A stretch of 30,822 nt of DNA from JAABRU01 sp050180235. GTDB lineage: Bacteria; Desulfobacterota; Desulfobacteria; Desulfobacterales; Desulfococcaceae. Numbering within the stretch: position 1 is the first letter of the stretch; the number at the start of each line of letters is the position of its first letter. This document shows positions 1 to 7,293 of this stretch, piece after piece. The stretch covers positions 1 through 30,822 of the forward strand of contig JBFXEJ010000078.1 of the NCBI GenBank assembly GCA_050180235.1. Reading direction: 5' to 3'. The notes beneath the pieces are model-generated. The model saw nothing but the letters and a program-made list of their open reading frames with translations. It had not been told where the DNA came from and made no database searches. A program made the position numbers and the translations under genes.

Positions 1-1144
1 TTTGGATGCCAGTCCCCTCTGGCATCTGGAATTTTCCGGTATACCGCCCATTCATCAGCAGGACGCGGAAGGACTGTGGAAACCCGCGTGGAGGCCCTGG
101 GCAGGAGAAAAAATTGAACACATCATAAGCAAACCAGCGGCAGTGGACGGCCAGAACGTGACCATTGATCACGCTTTCCTGAAATGGAGTCCGGGAAAAC
201 GCATGGGCAGCGCTGGACTTGAAATGAGGGTTCGCTCTTCCAAAGGAATCCGGCATGTTATCACTCTGCCGGAGGGTGCGGAACTCAAAGACGTGAAAAT
301 TGATAAGCAAAGCAAACCCATCCGTCAGGAAGGCCGTACCGTGACCATTCCCCTGAAACCGGGCAGTCAGGAAATTGAACTGCAATGGCAGGAGAACAGG
401 GCCATTTCCTTTAAGGAAAAAGGGCCGGAGATTCATATCGGCGAAAGAGCGGTCAATGCAAAGGTTCAGTTTGAAATGCCCGGAGATCGCTGGATTCTTC
501 TGGCAGGCGGGCCGAAAATGGGGCCTGCGGTTCTGTTCTGGAGTTATCTTTTTGTGATTGCATTGTCTGCGGCTGTTATGGGCAGGATTCCGATCACACC
601 TTTAAAAACCCGGCACTGGGCATTGCTGGGACTGGGACTGACGCAGATTGATCCTCTGGGAGCGATTCTTGTTGTCGGATGGTTTCTGTCTCTGGGATTG
701 CGGAAAAAAGCGGAGCTGCCCAAAGGATGGTTTGTCTTCAATGTCATGCAACTGTTTCTTGCCGCATTGACGCTGGCTGCGATGATCTGCTTTTATATTG
801 CCATCAAAAACGGGCTACTCGGTGTTCCGGAAATGCAGATCTCCGGCAACGGCTCAAACAGTTCCGTTCTGTACTGGACACAGGATCGCATTGACGGAAA
901 CATGCCGATTCCCTGGGCATTGTCCCTGCCCAGATTTACCTACCATATTTTCATACTGCTGTGGTCACTCTGGCTGGCAACGGCTCTGGTCAAATGGCTG
1001 CGCTGGGGATGGGAATGCTTCTCGCATGAAAAATTCTGGGCAAAAGCGGATTTGAAATTTGGAAGAGGAAAGAAAACAGGGGAGGAAAAACCGGCTCCTT
1101 CTGCTGGGCCGCCGCCTTTGAAAACAGAAACGGAAAATCAGTAG
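1..1144 (+). CDS. C-terminal part of a large membrane protein (5' end outside window)
   Basis: The reading frame is open from the window edge; the first possible start is a TTG at position 2, so the gene almost certainly begins upstream. About 170 residues of beta-rich, presumably extracytoplasmic sequence come first. Roughly four hydrophobic membrane segments follow (near residues 175-195, 208-232, 245-270 and 312-335), then a charged, Pro-rich cytoplasmic-type tail ending near residue 380. I do not recognise the family. The TAG stop codon lies inside the first terminal repeat of the palindromic element at 1142-1280, so that element may have set the present C-terminus. The reading frame is sure; the function is unknown. 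Confidence 0.75.
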   Translation, partial: LDASPLWHLEFSGIPPIHQQDAEGLWKPAWRPWAGEKIEHIISKPAAVDGQNVTIDHAFLKWSPGKRMGSAGLEMRVRSSKGIRHVITLPEGAELKDVKIDKQSKPIRQEGRTVTIPLKPGSQEIELQWQENRAISFKEKGPEIHIGERAVNAKVQFEMPGDRWILLAGGPKMGPAVLFWSYLFVIALSAAVMGRIPITPLKTRHWALLGLGLTQIDPLGAILVVGWFLSLGLRKKAELPKGWFVFNVMQLFLAALTLAAMICFYIAIKNGLLGVPEMQISGNGSNSSVLYWTQDRIDGNMPIPWALSLPRFTYHIFILLWSLWLATALVKWLRWGWECFSHEKFWAKADLKFGRGKKTGEEKPAPSAGPPPLKTETENQ

Positions 1145-1280
1145 TACATGACCAATTTAGATTTTATGGTATCAATTCCCCTCTTGAGAGGGCATGGGTG
1201 TGTTGGCCGGACATACACTTCCGGACACCCCTGCCCCTCTCAGGAGGGGAATATATAAAATTCAACGTGGTCATGTACTA
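1142..1280. repeat. 139-bp palindromic MITE-like element
   Basis: The outer ends are a perfect 13-bp inverted repeat: tagtacatgacca at 1142-1154 and tggtcatgtacta at 1268-1280. Inside lies a second, imperfect inverted repeat of about 27 bp built on a CCCCTC...GAGGGG core (about 1176-1202 and 1225-1252). The element has no coding capacity. Size and terminal repeats suit a non-autonomous mobile element or a large structured repeat. Its left end supplies the stop codon of the upstream gene. Confidence 0.7.
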
Positions 1281-1297
1281 CCCGAACTGGTATGACA

Positions 1298-1332
1298 TGG
1301 TCAGATCTGACCAGAGATGTTCAGATTTGACC
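1298..1332. promoter_or_regulatory. Two tandem 14-16 bp dyads, probable enhancer-binding-protein site
   Basis: A perfect 16-bp palindrome, tggtcagatctgacca, lies at 1298-1313. A second copy, gttcagatttgacc at 1319-1332, differs at two of 14 positions. The dyad centres are 20 bp apart, two helical turns. They lie about 150-175 bp upstream of the start predicted from the sigma-54 promoter at 1455. That is the usual distance and layout for binding sites of AAA+ sigma-54 activators. The activator is not identified. Confidence 0.55.
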
Positions 1333-1454
1333 GGAGCCGCGCCAGATTCGTATTTCAGGACAGGCAAAAAAACGCTTTCTGTTTTTTGAAAAAATATTTA
1401 TAAAAACAAAGTAATAGATAAAAATTACATTTTTTTTCTGCAAAAAGCAGGCTG

Positions 1455-1470
1455 TGGCACATAATTTGCT
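1455..1470 (+). promoter_or_regulatory. Sigma-54 (RpoN) promoter of the CAP-protein gene
   Basis: TGGCAC, five bases, then TTGCT: GG at 1456-1457 and GC at 1468-1469 are separated by exactly 10 bp, matching the -24/-12 consensus. Transcription should begin about 12 bp after the -12 GC, near 1480-1482, immediately before the ATG at 1483. The tract from about 1380 to 1440 is AT-rich. Paired dyads upstream support regulated use. Confidence 0.7.
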
Positions 1471-1482
1471 TATTCTGTCTGC

Positions 1483-2949
1483 ATGAAAAGACTTCTTGCC
1501 ATATTCATACTGCTGTCGTTTTTCTGCTTCGGACTTGCTGTAAATATCCGGGCTGAAGAAGACAGCACAATTGAGCCGAGCGCACAGGAACTGCGTCTGC
1601 TGGAGCTTATCAATGAAGCTCGCAGGGCTCCTCTGGATATGGCTGTGTCTTTGGGTATGGACAGAGAGCAGATACTGCGTGATCTTCCGGAATTAGAGGA
1701 TGTGCTGACACAGGGAATGAAACCTGTGGCATTTAACCTGCAGTTGTATCTGGCTGCAACGGCACATAATAAGGATATGCTGACCAATAATTATTATTCC
1801 CACACATCTTTGGACGGGCAGAGTTATAAGGATCGGATTTCGGACAGGGGAATTCTTTCTCTTCTTACCGGTGAACGACTTGGAATGATTAGTTTTAAAA
1901 ATTTTATTTCTTCCAATGATGCAGTGGAAATCATTTTTGAAAATATGTTCCGTGCGGAATTGGCAGCAGCAGCAAATGAAGAGATGAATATGCTGAATCC
2001 GGATATGGAGAAAATAGGAATCAGTCTTCAGGCAGGTGCGCTGCATATCGGAGGAGAAAGCAGAAATGCTTATTTAACCGTCTGTGATTTTGCAGGGGCA
2101 GAAATTGACTGGCATGCAGTGGAAGAATATTTTTACAGACGGGTAAATGCGTTCCGGGTTAATCCTGTGCAGGCGCTGGAGGGGAAAAAAGAGAGAAAAG
2201 ACGAAGTTTTTGAAGATCTTGCATGGTGGGGAATACAACCACTTTCCCGAAATTCAAAACTGTATGAATCGGCCAGCAGACATGTCAATGATATGATAAA
2301 CCGGGTTTATTTTGACACTGTCTCACCGGAAGGCATGGGACCTTTTGAACGATCTGAATCAGTGGGCTATTCAGCAAAACGGACAGAAGAGGTGCTGGGG
2401 ATATGTGTGGTTGCTGAGGATATGACTGCCAAAGATATTGCTGAGAGTATTTATGAAAATCTGCTGTCCGGGACATTGCAATATCGGAATGATGGGTTTT
2501 GGAAAATGGTTCAGGATTCTGGTATGCGGGAAGTTGGGATTGCGGTGCAGGCATTTTTTTTTGATATCGGAGCCAGTGAAAAGGTTCTTGTCTGTGTACT
2601 GGTGGCGGATTTTGCTGATCCGGCTGATCAAGTTTCCTTTATTATGGGCAATGTTTACCGGGGGGATAAAAATGCAGATTCCGGCAGTACAGGGAATGAT
2701 GGTATCTGTCAGATTTCCGGAAATGAAACAGAAAACGGGATTCCGGAGATGAAGGTTTATGTTACGCCCTTTGGAGGAAAAAACATCATAGCGACAACAG
2801 TGACGGGTACTTACGGAAATTTCCAGATGGAGATACCGGGCGGTTTTTCAGAACTGTTGGTTGAAGATTTTGAAGGGAATGTTGTTGCAGTGGAATATGT
2901 GTATTTTCAGGGGCAGAATGTATGGAAAGATATCTGGGTATGTCCCTGA
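1483..2949 (+). CDS. Secreted double-CAP (SCP/PR-1-like) domain protein
   Basis: 488 residues. An N-terminal signal peptide (Lys-Arg, then a hydrophobic stretch to about residue 24) is followed by a CAP domain at about 33-205, recognisable from the LLELINEAR start and a later H-T-S-L-D-G segment. A second, more diverged CAP-like domain lies at about 210-380 (RRVNAFRVNP, then a VND..NRVYFD region). The last ~100 residues resemble a carboxypeptidase-regulatory/beta-sandwich domain. Bacterial CAP proteins are extracytoplasmic and their molecular roles are mostly unknown. No Shine-Dalgarno sequence precedes the ATG, and the sigma-54 promoter would start the transcript almost at the ATG. A downstream start would lose the signal peptide, so this start is preferred. 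Confidence 0.85.
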   Translation: MKRLLAIFILLSFFCFGLAVNIRAEEDSTIEPSAQELRLLELINEARRAPLDMAVSLGMDREQILRDLPELEDVLTQGMKPVAFNLQLYLAATAHNKDMLTNNYYSHTSLDGQSYKDRISDRGILSLLTGERLGMISFKNFISSNDAVEIIFENMFRAELAAAANEEMNMLNPDMEKIGISLQAGALHIGGESRNAYLTVCDFAGAEIDWHAVEEYFYRRVNAFRVNPVQALEGKKERKDEVFEDLAWWGIQPLSRNSKLYESASRHVNDMINRVYFDTVSPEGMGPFERSESVGYSAKRTEEVLGICVVAEDMTAKDIAESIYENLLSGTLQYRNDGFWKMVQDSGMREVGIAVQAFFFDIGASEKVLVCVLVADFADPADQVSFIMGNVYRGDKNADSGSTGNDGICQISGNETENGIPEMKVYVTPFGGKNIIATTVTGTYGNFQMEIPGGFSELLVEDFEGNVVAVEYVYFQGQNVWKDIWVCP

Positions 2950-2961
2950 TGCAGATTTTTC

Positions 2962-2990
2962 TTGACGGAAATCATTATGAAGTGTATATA
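2962..2990 (+). promoter_or_regulatory. Candidate sigma-70 promoter for the SurA-like gene
   Basis: TTGACG at 2962-2967 and TATATA at 2985-2990 are separated by 17 bp in the 138-bp gap after the CAP gene. It would give a leader of about 90 nt before the ATG at 3088. This is prediction only; read-through from the CAP gene is also possible because no terminator is visible. Confidence 0.4.
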
Positions 2991-3087
2991 GAGAAGTTAC
3001 AGTGCGATTCAGATAAATATAAAGTTGCAAGCTGTCATAAACCTGCTTTATGTGTTTGCTTGAAATGTAAGGGATCAGGGGATACGG

Positions 3088-3693
3088 ATGATGTTTATAA
3101 GACAATTTTTCAGTTATTGTATGCTGACAGTGATAATCAGCATGGTTTCACCGGGATGGGCTGCGGAAGAGATTGTGGCAGTGGGGGATGGTTTTAAAGT
3201 GACAATGGATTATGTGAAAAAACTGGAAGAGCGGATGGGGAATGAGTCGGCTTCTGTCACTTTTACCAGCTCGGAGGAGGAGCATCGCAAAGCTGCCATA
3301 AAGATAAGGGTTTTTGCAGAAGAGGCAAAGGCTTTGGGGCTTGATAAACTGGAGAAGGAAAAAATCAGGGCAGAGAGTAAAGACAAAACATGGAATATCA
3401 ATGAGGATTCTGTGGAATGGCATATGACATTGGCATGGCGCTATAACACAAAGCTGATGAAGGAGTATCATCTGGATGATGTGGTGATGGAATCCTATTA
3501 CCGGGCTAATCAGGAAAAATTTGTGGATAAGGAAAGTGGCGAACTTCTGCCTTTGGATGAGAATTTGAAAGAGGATATACGAAAATGGATTGTGCTGGCC
3601 AAAAAGACCAGAATAGCCAATACTGCTTTTGAAAACCTGAAAGAAAAATATCATGTTCGGATTTGCGAACAGGGAACAGGAAAATGTCAATAA
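3088..3693 (+). CDS. SurA/PpiC-N-like periplasmic chaperone lacking a PPIase domain
   Basis: 201 residues with a signal peptide ending near WAAEE (about residue 26). The mature protein opens with a 'VAVGDGFKVTMDYVKK' segment typical of SurA/PrsA-type proteins. A helical region follows containing 'KIRVFAEEAKALGL', and the end resembles the helix that follows the PPIase domain in that family ('YYRANQEKF', then 'ANTAFENLKEKYHV'). The roughly 95-residue parvulin domain expected between these parts is absent; only a short linker is present. The protein is therefore more likely a chaperone for envelope proteins than an isomerase. A GGGG-containing weak ribosome site precedes tandem ATGs at 3088 and 3091. 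It overlaps the downstream lipoprotein gene, so the two are probably co-expressed. Confidence 0.75.
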   Translation: MMFIRQFFSYCMLTVIISMVSPGWAAEEIVAVGDGFKVTMDYVKKLEERMGNESASVTFTSSEEEHRKAAIKIRVFAEEAKALGLDKLEKEKIRAESKDKTWNINEDSVEWHMTLAWRYNTKLMKEYHLDDVVMESYYRANQEKFVDKESGELLPLDENLKEDIRKWIVLAKKTRIANTAFENLKEKYHVRICEQGTGKCQ

Positions 3694-4160
3694 TGCGAAA
3701 CTGTAAAACATATATCGGTATAATACTGTTTATTGTATTCGTTTTCGGAGGCTGTGCTTCACAGAAGGCAATGATAAGTTATTCTTCCGGTTCAGCAGCC
3801 GGTTTGTGGCCGGACAAAAAACTGGAGGATGCATTTTCCTCTTATTGGTGGTGGCGTTTTCAGGGGCCTGTGGAAAAGATTTTTTCTTTTGAGGCTCCCT
3901 ACTTTCAGGAAATGGTTCCACACAACAATTACAATATTGCCATGACAGCTTTTATCCGGAATGAACTGAAGGATATTGAGGTTTACAATATACAGAAAGC
4001 AGAAGGGGCGGAGCATCTGTATGTTGTTGAGAACAAAATACGTTTTGTTGATACACTGGGGAAAGAAAGGGAGATGGATATTCCTGATCTTTGGGTATAT
4101 GCCGGAGAGAAATGGTACCATGTAATTAAGGATCCGGTACTGTTTCCTATGGCCCAGTAA
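3684..4160 (+). CDS. Small lipoprotein, family not recognised
   Basis: 158 residues from the ATG at 3684; an in-frame ATG at 3693 and a TTG at 3663 are alternatives. A hydrophobic signal segment ends in a lipobox, FGGC followed by AS, so the cysteine should be lipidated. The mature part contains an aromatic stretch (SSYWWWRFQGP) and ends near a 'KWYHVIKDP' segment; no known domain is evident. It overlaps the SurA-like gene by 10 bp, which suggests translational coupling. An envelope role together with that chaperone is inference. Confidence 0.8.
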   Translation: MSIMRNCKTYIGIILFIVFVFGGCASQKAMISYSSGSAAGLWPDKKLEDAFSSYWWWRFQGPVEKIFSFEAPYFQEMVPHNNYNIAMTAFIRNELKDIEVYNIQKAEGAEHLYVVENKIRFVDTLGKEREMDIPDLWVYAGEKWYHVIKDPVLFPMAQ

Positions 4161-4191
4161 CTTTTTAACCCTGTCAGAGGGATTGCATAAA

Positions 4192-4200
4192 AGGAGGTGA
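4192..4200 (+). promoter_or_regulatory. Full-length Shine-Dalgarno match with no adjacent gene
   Basis: AGGAGGTGA matches the 16S rRNA anti-SD over nine bases but lies 90 bp before the secreted-protein ATG. That gene has its own GGAGGAG site just before 4290. The nearest downstream ATG, at 4223, opens only a 10-codon frame that stops at 4255. It could be a leader peptide, a ribosome standby site or chance. Confidence 0.3.
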
Positions 4201-4289
4201 GGAAAAAGGAGATTCAGAAAAGATGGTTCCGGTTTTGTTTGTTTCAGTTAACTGATTTTTTTTGAGATTAAATTTTTTGGAGGAGATTC

Positions 4290-5744
4290 ATGAAAAAACT
4301 TGCAAGTTTGGCGGTTGTATTGGTTGCAGTGTTCGCTATGTGCGGATCTGTATGGGCATTTAATGCAGCGGAGCATCTGTCTGTGGCTCCTAATGGCAAG
4401 GGGGATGTGCTGATTTTCCCCCAGTATATTGCAATGCCGGGTGGATGGCAGACCAAACTGACGGTAATCAACACCTGTGATTCCATGAGTGTTGTGGCAA
4501 AGGTGGTTGTCCGAAGCGGTGGCTGGACAAAAGAGCTTCTGGACTTTTTTATCTTTCTGTCCCCCACAGATGTGTGGACTGGTACGCTTGATTATGCCGG
4601 AAGCAACGTAAGACTGTACAGCACGGATGACAGTATCATCAAAGATGAAGCCGGAAATTTTGCCACACCGACAGATCCTTTTAATGTCAATCTCCAGTCT
4701 GTTTGTGCTGGCGATCTTCCGCTGACAGGTGTTCCGGGCAATCAGTTGGGATATGTAACTGTAGTAGAGACATGGAATTATGATGGTACATGGAATTGGG
4801 TCAGAAATGGTGTTACCACAACAGTTGATTTTTCACAGCCCCCTGTGCAGAAAGCTGCAATCCGGGATGTCTTTAATTGGTATAATTCTTCCAACCCAAA
4901 TGTCTCCAGTATCCCTTTTGCAGGAGATGTGAATGAGGTGGCAAATGTATTGGCCGGAAGTTATGAGATCAGCAATTTTTCTCTTGGCTGGTATGCTGCC
5001 AATGATGCCACAGTAATTCAGAATGCAAATGTTTTCGATTGGACTAAGGTTAAGCTTGCTCAGGAAACGCGGCTGGGTGATAGCACCTTCCGGAATGACT
5101 ATTGTGAGTTTGAAGCAGCGCTTGCAAAGAACCGTGTCGCCATGCATTACTACAGCGCTAACAACAGCTACGGAAATGTCACCGTGCATTTTAACACCTT
5201 CCCGACAAAATACACATTGGTAAGCAACTGTCAGATTGTTGCACCGGGTGTAAAAAGTGAGTTTTTCCTGGATAATGGTCTGAACCAGGTTGGTGGAAGT
5301 GTTTCCGATATGCATCAGTATATCCGATATGGACTGATTTGGTATGATCTGTCGGAAAATACAACGACGACAAGCGGTTTTGTGTCACCTGTTCGGCCAG
5401 AAGATTCATATCATTTCCCCTATGAACTGAACCTTACAGAAAAAATATGGTCAATTACTTACACTGAAGGTTGGGCAAATTATGAGTATGACTATAATAC
5501 GGCCTGTACCGCAGCAGATACAGTGACTGCTGTTGAATTTACCGGTGCTCCGGTGATTCCTGTCACCATGTATTACAACCTTGCGGGCATGGCATTGCAC
5601 GGTGCTGCATGGAACGATGGTTATGTTGAAGTTGGAGGTGCTATGGATTATCTGTATAAATATAATTGGAGAGCCTACGATGGTGTGAATACCATTCCCA
5701 ATTTCTGTGAGGCTGTACCTGCTACACTTCCGGTAACCTTTTAA
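4290..5744 (+). CDS. Secreted protein of unknown family, probably cell-surface
   Basis: 484 residues with a textbook signal peptide (Met-Lys-Lys, hydrophobic core, cleavage near VWA-FNAAEH, residue 24). The mature protein is rich in aromatic residues, Asn and Thr, with many short beta-like stretches. It has six Cys outside the signal peptide (TCDS, VCAG, YCEF, NCQI, ACTA, FCEA), enough for three disulfides. Early on it has a 'GDVLIFPQYIAMPGGWQTKLTVIN' region that looks like a beta-sandwich edge. There are no membrane segments after the signal. A strong GGAGGAG ribosome site lies seven bases before the ATG, and a GC-rich hairpin follows the gene, both consistent with high expression. I do not recognise the family. 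Confidence 0.85.
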   Translation: MKKLASLAVVLVAVFAMCGSVWAFNAAEHLSVAPNGKGDVLIFPQYIAMPGGWQTKLTVINTCDSMSVVAKVVVRSGGWTKELLDFFIFLSPTDVWTGTLDYAGSNVRLYSTDDSIIKDEAGNFATPTDPFNVNLQSVCAGDLPLTGVPGNQLGYVTVVETWNYDGTWNWVRNGVTTTVDFSQPPVQKAAIRDVFNWYNSSNPNVSSIPFAGDVNEVANVLAGSYEISNFSLGWYAANDATVIQNANVFDWTKVKLAQETRLGDSTFRNDYCEFEAALAKNRVAMHYYSANNSYGNVTVHFNTFPTKYTLVSNCQIVAPGVKSEFFLDNGLNQVGGSVSDMHQYIRYGLIWYDLSENTTTTSGFVSPVRPEDSYHFPYELNLTEKIWSITYTEGWANYEYDYNTACTAADTVTAVEFTGAPVIPVTMYYNLAGMALHGAAWNDGYVEVGGAMDYLYKYNWRAYDGVNTIPNFCEAVPATLPVTF

Positions 5745-5771
5745 TTCGTTCTGAATTAGTTTGAGTGTGAG

Positions 5772-5793
5772 GGGGGAGAATTTTTTCTCCCCC
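5772..5793 (+). terminator. Hairpin terminator candidate after the secreted-protein gene
   Basis: gggggagaa and ttctccccc form a perfect 9-bp stem around a TTTT loop, starting 27 bp after the stop codon. There is no U-tract after the stem, so termination efficiency is uncertain. Confidence 0.5.
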
Positions 5794-5847
5794 TGAAGCC
5801 GGAAGATTTTAAGGAAAGTGACGAATTATCGAAAATTTATCGAAAAT

Positions 5848-5900
5848 ATTCCTATTTCCATATTCATGCGGAAAATTTTCTCAAATACGGGAATAGGAAT
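5848..5900. repeat. Inverted repeat in the leader of the next gene
   Basis: attcctatttcc at 5848-5859 and gggaataggaat at 5889-5900 pair at 11 of 12 positions, enclosing about 29 bp. Just upstream, tatcgaaaat occurs twice in tandem (about 5827-5847). This could be an operator or an RNA hairpin upstream of the gene at 5978. Confidence 0.35.
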
Positions 5901-5977
5901 GTGATTTTGATTTTATCAGAGTGTTTTAATCCTTGATATATGATGGCCGTGAGTCATGACTTGGCCAAGGGGGAATA

Positions 5978-7201
5978 ATGAAAAATAAAATTGCGTTGAT
6001 AATGATGGTGTTTTTTTTTGTGAAAGGAAATGTCTATGGAGGAGAGAGTCCTGCTTTATATACGCCAATTGATCTGGATTTTCCCAAAGTTGCAGCACAA
6101 TCTTCTGGTACCCGATATACACTGAGTACAGGAACAATTCCGCAAAGCAGGTTTCGCTTTTTCATCCCGCCGGGGACAGATTGGATAAGCATGAAACTTT
6201 TCTGTCCTCAGGAAGCAAGAATCGCTGTTGTTGTCCGTCTAGGACAGCCGCCTGTCTGTGAATATGATACAGGCAAGGAATATACCCTGTTGCATTGGCC
6301 CGCAAACAGCGGAACTACTTTGTCTAACATAGCATCAAATGATCATCAGACAAGAAATTGTGGGGGAAGTTTTGATGTGATTTCTTCACCAGCTTCCGAT
6401 TATACTGGAAAATGGGTATACGGCAAAGTGTTAAAATATGAAAACAATGGAGATGATTATCTTTCCGCAAGCAGCATTTCGCTGTGGATTAACGTAAATG
6501 ATACATTTTTGACTTGGTATAATAACGGCCAATATTCAATGTTGCCGGAGTTAGGCTATACTGCAACAACAGGAGACTGCTCTGCTTTTGAGGCAGGTGT
6601 GCCGGATGCCTCCAGTTACACCCCTCCCACAACTGATACAGAAACCCCAACGACCGGTGGAGGGCTTCCCACACCCGGAGCGCCCACAGGATATATTCCG
6701 GCAGCACCCGATGATAATGCTGGTGAAAATGACTATACCGGTGGTGAGACTGATAACACGGTCGATCCTGTTTTCACTCCGTCTGTCACTCTTGAAAAAG
6801 GAGAGTGGGTTACTAACAGTTACACTTTGTCACAATTGGGAAGCCGCACAGAAGTGATTCTGAAACCCAACCTCACGGTGACAGATATACCCACATCCGC
6901 TATGTATGATTATTATGCAGGCATCTTGAAAAACAATGTTTTTTACATAGCACAGAAGGACATAACCGAGCAAATTGTATTTTCCCGATATTATGACGGA
7001 AAGGTTCCAAGTTACAAAACCGCAAGTCTGGGCAACAGTTCCTATGCAATGGACATTTTTTATGCTATAATGGATGATTGGAACTATTCGCCATCAGCAC
7101 TGGCCAGCAGCGGACTCCGTTTTTATCTGGGATTTGCACCCCAGGGCAGCAATCTGGACTTGCAGGATTTCAGGGGAACGGTGATTTATTTTACGCCATA
7201 A
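5978..7201 (+). CDS. Secreted two-part protein with a Pro/Thr/Gly-rich linker
   Basis: 407 residues. A signal peptide ends near VYGGES (about residue 22). An N-terminal beta-rich domain of about 185 residues has a 'FRFFIPPGTDWISMKLF' segment. A low-complexity linker rich in Thr, Pro, Gly and Asp runs at about residues 210-275, and a second globular domain extends to the end (about 280-407). The linker type is common in secreted, possibly glycosylated, surface proteins. A GGGGG ribosome site lies six bases before the ATG. The gene ends with a clear terminator, making it a single-gene unit or the end of the preceding secreted-protein group. The family is not recognised. Confidence 0.8.
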   Translation: MKNKIALIMMVFFFVKGNVYGGESPALYTPIDLDFPKVAAQSSGTRYTLSTGTIPQSRFRFFIPPGTDWISMKLFCPQEARIAVVVRLGQPPVCEYDTGKEYTLLHWPANSGTTLSNIASNDHQTRNCGGSFDVISSPASDYTGKWVYGKVLKYENNGDDYLSASSISLWINVNDTFLTWYNNGQYSMLPELGYTATTGDCSAFEAGVPDASSYTPPTTDTETPTTGGGLPTPGAPTGYIPAAPDDNAGENDYTGGETDNTVDPVFTPSVTLEKGEWVTNSYTLSQLGSRTEVILKPNLTVTDIPTSAMYDYYAGILKNNVFYIAQKDITEQIVFSRYYDGKVPSYKTASLGNSSYAMDIFYAIMDDWNYSPSALASSGLRFYLGFAPQGSNLDLQDFRGTVIYFTP

Positions 7202-7239
7202 CGGGCTATAAAAATTCTAAATTGCCAACAAACAAGAAT

Positions 7240-7276
7240 GCCAGGGCATAGTGCAACAATATGCTCTGGCTTTTTT
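7240..7276 (+). terminator. Rho-independent terminator
   Basis: An 11-bp stem (gccagggcata at 7240-7250 with tatgctctggc at 7260-7270, one G-T wobble), a 9-base loop and six T's at 7271-7276. It ends the secreted-protein gene 18 bp before the start of the glycan cluster. Confidence 0.85.
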
Positions 7277-7293
7277 GTGCATATGATTCAGAT

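Noticed and set aside
2922..3197. 91-residue ORF overlapping the CAP gene end and the SurA-like start
   Set aside because: No ribosome site or recognisable features, and it overlaps two better-supported genes in another frame.
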